NCBI GenBank assembly: GCA_001630475.1
Contig: KV419417.1
Coordinates: 322,174 to 386,173, forward strand
Reading direction: 5' to 3'
DNA length: 64,000 nucleotides
From: Sistotremastrum niveocremeum HHB9708
Lineage: Eukaryota; Basidiomycota; Agaricomycetes; Sistotremastrales; Sistotremastraceae
Part shown: in pieces, positions 59,301-64,000 of the stretch
Numbering within the stretch: the stretch's first letter is position 1
Layout of the letters: each line of letters begins with the position of its first letter
Made by a program: the position numbers and the translations under genes
The notes under the pieces: generated by a model
The model's database searches: none
Seen by the model: only the letters and a program-made list of their open reading frames with translations
What the model was told of the DNA's origin: nothing

Positions 59301-60183
59301 CTAGATTTCATACTCGGCACACGCTGTTTCGGGCCCACAGTGGATGTGTTCAGCGTCGACGCAGCCAACGACGCATCCGTAGCCATAGGCGAGAGATGGG
59401 CATCGGAGCATGTAGCATCAGGGCAGACCGTCGGAGAAGAGCGCGCTTGTGTGCTTGGACGCCTTTTGTTGGAATCAGATAAGGTTGCTTGTACGTGTTC
59501 TCGAAGAAAATTTATTTGGTCCGAAAGGGTCCAATCCGCAAGATTTCCGCGGATCTGGCCATTTGCATTACCGGATTAGGAAATGTGCAATCTATGAACC
59601 GGAGTTCGGAGGATGCCGTAAGAGGAAAACGCTCGAAAGCTGGCTGCACCATTATATCCGACCGCCTTGCGTTGTGTGCATGCCTATGCTCTAGTCATTC
59701 GACGGTTTCGCCATCTGTCGCTTCGACCTCACTGTATTGTTCTTTCTTCTCGCCATCATCGTCACTTCCGGTCCTTTGTAGCTCCATCCAAAATTCCGAG
59801 CGTCAGGTCGCCAGTCGCCCCGTCTCACCCAGCCCAGCCTGCACGCTCTTGCGCAAAGGCTAATCAGCACATCGCATTCTTGACTAGAAACTGTAGCCAA
59901 ATCTTCATATAGGATCTTCTATTCAGCCCAGAAGCCGCCGTTTCCGTCGTTACTTGCAACCCTGATCTTATCCGGCGCTCTTCGCAAGACGGCCGATCCA
60001 CATCAATCTGCTTCATTGCTCTCTTCGATCTTGCATCTCTAAATTGCGCTCGACACTGGGTAATATACGCGCCGTCGTCCTCAGGTTTCAAGCAGTGTCG
60101 CATCGGCCTTGTACGTACTCGATTTCATTCGCCCCCTTTCACCACGTGCCGTCCTGCTCTTCATCTTCCACTAGCTTCTCTCT
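56346..60183. other. Gene-poor 3.8 kb region
   Basis: No gene supported. The longest frame is 58099-58914 minus (271 codons), but its residues look random and the opposite strand is equally open. A plus-strand stretch at 58608-58760 (DWDIHATVGGDARHGILVPS, then EEAMCAYAILRAYQLTGEHF) has protein-like composition and could be an isolated or decayed exon. From ~59.7 kb the sequence turns C/T-rich, which is likely the promoter and leader of the regulator gene. Confidence 0.4.
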
Positions 60184-60279
60184 TTGACTCTGTTCGCTTC
60201 TATATTTACCGTCAGAGTCATCATCATTGCCTTTCTCTTCTTCTCCCACTTCCCTATGCTCTGTCTGTGCCACCAGACG

Positions 60280-63200
60280 ATGTCTGACTTGTCTCAAAAC
60301 AGAGTACATTCGTCCTCTCATTCCGGTAGACAAATCAACGCCCGCCTTGTGACACGACGCAAGCCATCGACACTCCCAGAGCATCCAATCTTAGTGCCCA
60401 AAGCCCCGTTAATCCCTGGAGTAGGACGAACAAAATCACACCACATGCCTTACACGCCCCCTTCCTCACCTCGCGAAACCGTCGTCACTGCTTTTCAAAC
60501 GCAGCACGGCGATCTATTCGTCTCCCAAGATCGTGCGGCAGAGTTGGGCCTTGATATGTCGCAGATGAAGCATGGGCAACTCTCCGGTCTTCCCATCTCC
60601 TTATCACTCTCCTCACTCGGTCACTCCTTGAGCTCTCAATCGTCAGAGATTACGGACTCCACCACAGACCCTTTTCAAATGTCTCTTCCTGTATCACCAA
60701 ACGTCCAATCCCCTTCCGTCGCACACCCCGTCAACCCTTTCTTTATTCCGACAAACATGCCTCCTCCAACCACTGAATCCGCGTATCTTGCCGCCGGGTT
60801 CTCGCCCGGTTTCTCGGCTGAGGTACCACCATCAATCGCATCGGACCGTTCACCTCCAGCTCATCACTCATCACCCAATTCTTCCACTGACACACCTCCC
60901 GCTCCGACTCGACCTGGACCCAATCCGATGCAGAGCATCGGTATGTCATCCTCTCAAAGCTTCTTACACTCTTCTTTTATGTCACACATGGAGCGTGGGA
61001 GCGTGGAAGTTTCTGGTCTGCAGCAGCAGCAGCCACCCGGCGTCATGAGTCACATGACTGAACCTCTCACTTCTCCGACTTCCGCCACCTTCGCGAACGC
61101 GCCTAGCGCGCAGAGTAGCGCAGGTCAACAGGTCGAATTTCCTTCAGCTCTTGATGAACAAAAACCGTTGATCCCGTCCAATCTGAGCTCGCCCCAGGAT
61201 GAAGCGAAGACATCATTTCAGATGCTTTCTACGTACGTAGGCGTTCACAGCCGAATCACTATATCGATAGTCATGATCTAATCGTTACATTTCCAGTGTG
61301 TGGCAGTCGGCCTTGCAAGCTAAGCAGGCCCTCAATACGGGGCAAAGCGGATTGGCAGCCTATAACGTGGACAACCTGCTGGAGCAGCTTAGCCATTTCA
61401 TGGAAATGGTTCACTTGGATCCCACCGCTGCGAACAACATGCCCGTGTCCATAGCCGGCTTCTCGCTTCCTTCACTAGCTTCCCTGACCGTTCCTCCACA
61501 ACCTGCGGTCACGCTGGCCACCCATCCTCTACCTCCCGAGGTCGTAGAGAGCAATAATAGTGGCAGTACGAGGACGAGTCCACCTCAAGGAAGCCTGAGC
61601 CCTCATTCGGGTTCTCCGAACTCAGCTACTCTCGCTTCTACGTCCGCATCGGCACTTCTCGCAGTCGGATCTCAGGATCCTTCTGACATTGGACGTAAAC
61701 GCTGCGCGAGCTCAATGAACGATGAAGCACCATCAATGAAAGCAATCAAACTGGAACCGCAGCCCGAGCCTCCAATTTTGTCGGGAGGGCCACCTCCCTT
61801 GACGAAGGCTTCTCTCGATCCCGATCTCCCTGGTCCATTCGTTGATCCATTAGTTCCTTCATCAGCCACCGCTTCTTACGCAGTGCAGCCCGCGCCTCAT
61901 AATCCGCTGCCGCCAAATTGGCCTCCTCCATTAGCACCTGTGACCAATGTAGCCGCAATGTCGTATTTGTCAAACCCGCCTTCGGCCACACCCAGTCAAC
62001 CACCCAGTCCAGGACGTCACGCACCGTTATCTTTGGCATCACCTGTGGCTGTTTTACCTTCACGATCGCAAATGAATGGAATGTCATGGCCTGACTTGAC
62101 GTCTTTGACGTCAGCACAACACCTGGCTTCGCTGAACGGGAATAATCCTTACGGCGTGCGGTTCGCTCCGGGAGTTGCCTCAGGCTCGAGTACGAATCCA
62201 TATCCATCACCGACGAAACCAGCCTTTGGAATGTCCATGTCACGACCGCCTTCGCCGCACCGACAACGAGCACGTGCCGGACGATCGGCTTCTTACTCCA
62301 ACGTGGCCCAGACATTCCAACGTGGCTTTGGCATGACCATGTCCAATTTCGGTCCTCCGCCCCCCGCCCCCCCTGACGATCGTGAACGCGAGCGAGATCG
62401 AGATTTCGACTATCCCTCTTCCTCGATCCCGCCGTCGGCGGCTCACAGTCCCAAGTCGGAGTCAGACAGCTCGATGGATGAGATGGAGGATCGACGGGAG
62501 CCTGATCTGTATGCCAGCGTGCAAAATATTCCCTATGCATATTATCCTGGGAACGACATCCCTACGGAGTTCAAGCCTCAGGTCGAGCGAATCTTTTTTG
62601 AGTTCTTAAACAAAATCTGCTCAAACCGTGAGTCTTTACTTTTTTCCACTCCATTGTCTTTGCACTGCTGTTGGAAATCGTTTATTTCGGGAATGTAATG
62701 CTAACTACGTGTCTTAGTCGAGGCTACGGATTCCAAGGGCGAAGCTATCCACCAAAAACTGATGGCCAAAAAGATGCAAAGACTTGACGAATCTAATGAT
62801 TTCCGACCATTCAAATTTCGGATTCAGGCGTTTACGAAGTGTGTACAGTCTTCTTATTTCTATTGTACAACGTTGAACCATTCATTCTTAGTGCATTCCT
62901 AGAAGAGGTTGGTACACTCTGCTAATTCCGTCGGGATGGCTAACATGTTCTGTTCCGCAGCTGAATAAGCAAGGGTATTCAGAAGACAAGATTCCCATGA
63001 AGAAGGTCCGTTCATAGTGCCACCTCATAATGCTAATCTCTTCTGAGCTTCTATCTTTAGGTCCGAGGCTACTTATGGAATCAGCCATTCATCTCTCGAT
63101 TCAACGAGGATGGCAAAAAGGCAAAGTCTAAAGGCAACCATATTTGGAACATCCATGCGAAAAAGGAACCTGAGAGCGGTGGCTGGATCTTCCGCAAGTT

Positions 63201-64000
63201 CCAGCGAAAAATCTCGGGACAGCCTCCAGGGACTGCGTGAGTGTTACCCTATATTCCTTCTTTCACATCATCTAATGGAAACGTCTTTTGGAAGTTATAT
63301 TGGATCCACATGGTCTTATACGCCTCACATATGGGATCCTCAACAGGCTCGTAAGAACGACACTGTGCGTTTCACGTCGCCGAACCTTCCTCCTTGGCTC
63401 TCTTGGCGAGGAGACACTTTGTCTGGAATACCACCTCCTGATGCGCAGTCGATTGACATTACGGTTGAAGCAAGAGTGGGTCCTCCTATCTCAACTGCGT
63501 GCAATATTGGAACTGATCACCTGCACAGTTCGTCGAAGACGGGCAACAGACAAGTCTCTCGAATACATTCCATCTTCTTGTTTCCCCCCTAGCCCCTAAC
63601 GATGTCACATATGTGACTGCTTCGTCGTTACCACCGCACCCAATGAGGCCAGCCCTCCTCGCGGATCATGGTCGACGTATAGCCAGTGACTCGGTGGTGA
63701 CCCAAACTCATGCTATTGCCTCAGGGTTCGTTTCCCATACTTGAGATGCCGTCGGAGCTTCTAACCCTGTCTTCCTATTCAGCTTCGGCCACGCTCGACG
63801 GCCTGCTCCTACAGTACCTCCGCCAACTCACACAGCTGCGGCCACTGAGCAATTCGTCTCAGTCCTTTCCTCCGCTGCTGAACGAGTCGCACTAGAAGCA
63901 GCTCAAGACCCTATGGGGTTTTCAGGCCCCCAGGTCCAGGCAAACCTCGCCAAACAGCAGGCAGTTCTCACTGTGACAGCGAACGCAATCACGGAGGGCG
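60280..64000 (+). CDS. Large conserved fungal regulator, 3' end beyond window
   Basis: Starts MSDLSQNRVHSSSHSGRQIN; an upstream in-frame Met at 60184 would add a hydrophobic leader that looks like translated 5' UTR. A ~750-residue Ser/Pro/Gln-rich region is typical of transcriptional regulators, with a basic IGRKRCASSMND patch. Then a compact conserved-looking domain: PTEFKPQVERIFFEFLNKIC, SNLEATDSKGEAIHQKLMAK, DFRPFKFRIQAFTNAFLEEL, KVRGYLWNQPFISRFNEDGK, KAKSKGNHIWNIHAKKEP and GGWIFRKFQRKISGQPPGTA, followed by STWSYTPHIWDPQ and LPPWLSWRGDTLSGIPPPDA. The lysine-rich KKAKSKGNHIWN and the fold suggest nucleic-acid binding. A 16 nt micro-exon (62892-62907) is required. I remember similar uncharacterised fungal proteins but no name. 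The gene is open at 64000. Confidence 0.75.

Noticed and set aside
1-64000. CRISPR array or bacterial operon features
   Set aside because: The DNA is eukaryotic (spliceosomal introns throughout) and no regularly spaced repeats of that kind exist.

Overview
This window looks like nuclear DNA of a basidiomycete fungus, most likely an Agaricomycete. Almost every gene is cut by many 45-60 nt GT-AG introns with CTNAY-like branch sites. The gene content fits: a laccase, a DUF7330 protein, a two-domain GPI-type cupredoxin and a tandem F-box family. All calls come from reading the sequence and joining exons by splice signals and reading phase; no database search was run.

Layout. 0.36-2.84 kb holds a LIN1/CD2BP2 splicing factor and a DUF7330 protein, both minus. 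2.84-11.0 kb is gene-poor, with one promoter-like region followed by intron-like signals (8.77-9.78 kb) and short DNA repeats near 10.0 kb. 11.0-15.4 kb is a housekeeping block: FAM50/XAP5 (minus), mitochondrial uS13 (plus, sharing a 152 bp promoter region) and N-myristoyltransferase. 15.6-27.8 kb is an array of five F-box paralogues, four apparently intact and one broken by an internal deletion, with a 15-exon laccase in the middle. 28.4-31.0 kb is an 18-exon GABA/amino-acid permease behind a GATA-site-rich upstream region. A tRNA-Ala(AGC) with an intron lies at 31.7 kb.

32.2-42.8 kb is entirely minus strand and is the most unusual part. It holds an unrecognised protein, a large tyrosine recombinase with C-terminal zinc fingers, a small charged nuclear-type protein, an unresolved gene and a JmjC-like protein whose metal-binding residues appear lost. 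It ends near an orphan tRNA 3' half that abuts a perfect 20 bp-arm hairpin. 44.0-55.7 kb is again ordinary: cupredoxin, dynactin p25 (DCTN5), RAD54, PUS4/TruB, an SDR oxidoreductase, a small secreted cysteine-containing protein and LUC7. 56.3-60.2 kb has no convincing gene. The right edge carries the first part of a large conserved fungal regulator that runs off the window.

Functional themes: pre-mRNA splicing is represented three times (LIN1, FAM50, LUC7). Four introns need GC instead of GT at the donor, and six micro-exons of 16-23 nt occur, so automated gene models here are likely to be wrong in several places. The F-box array shows birth-and-death evolution. The recombinase gene looks intact and could mark a mobile element whose ends I could not define.
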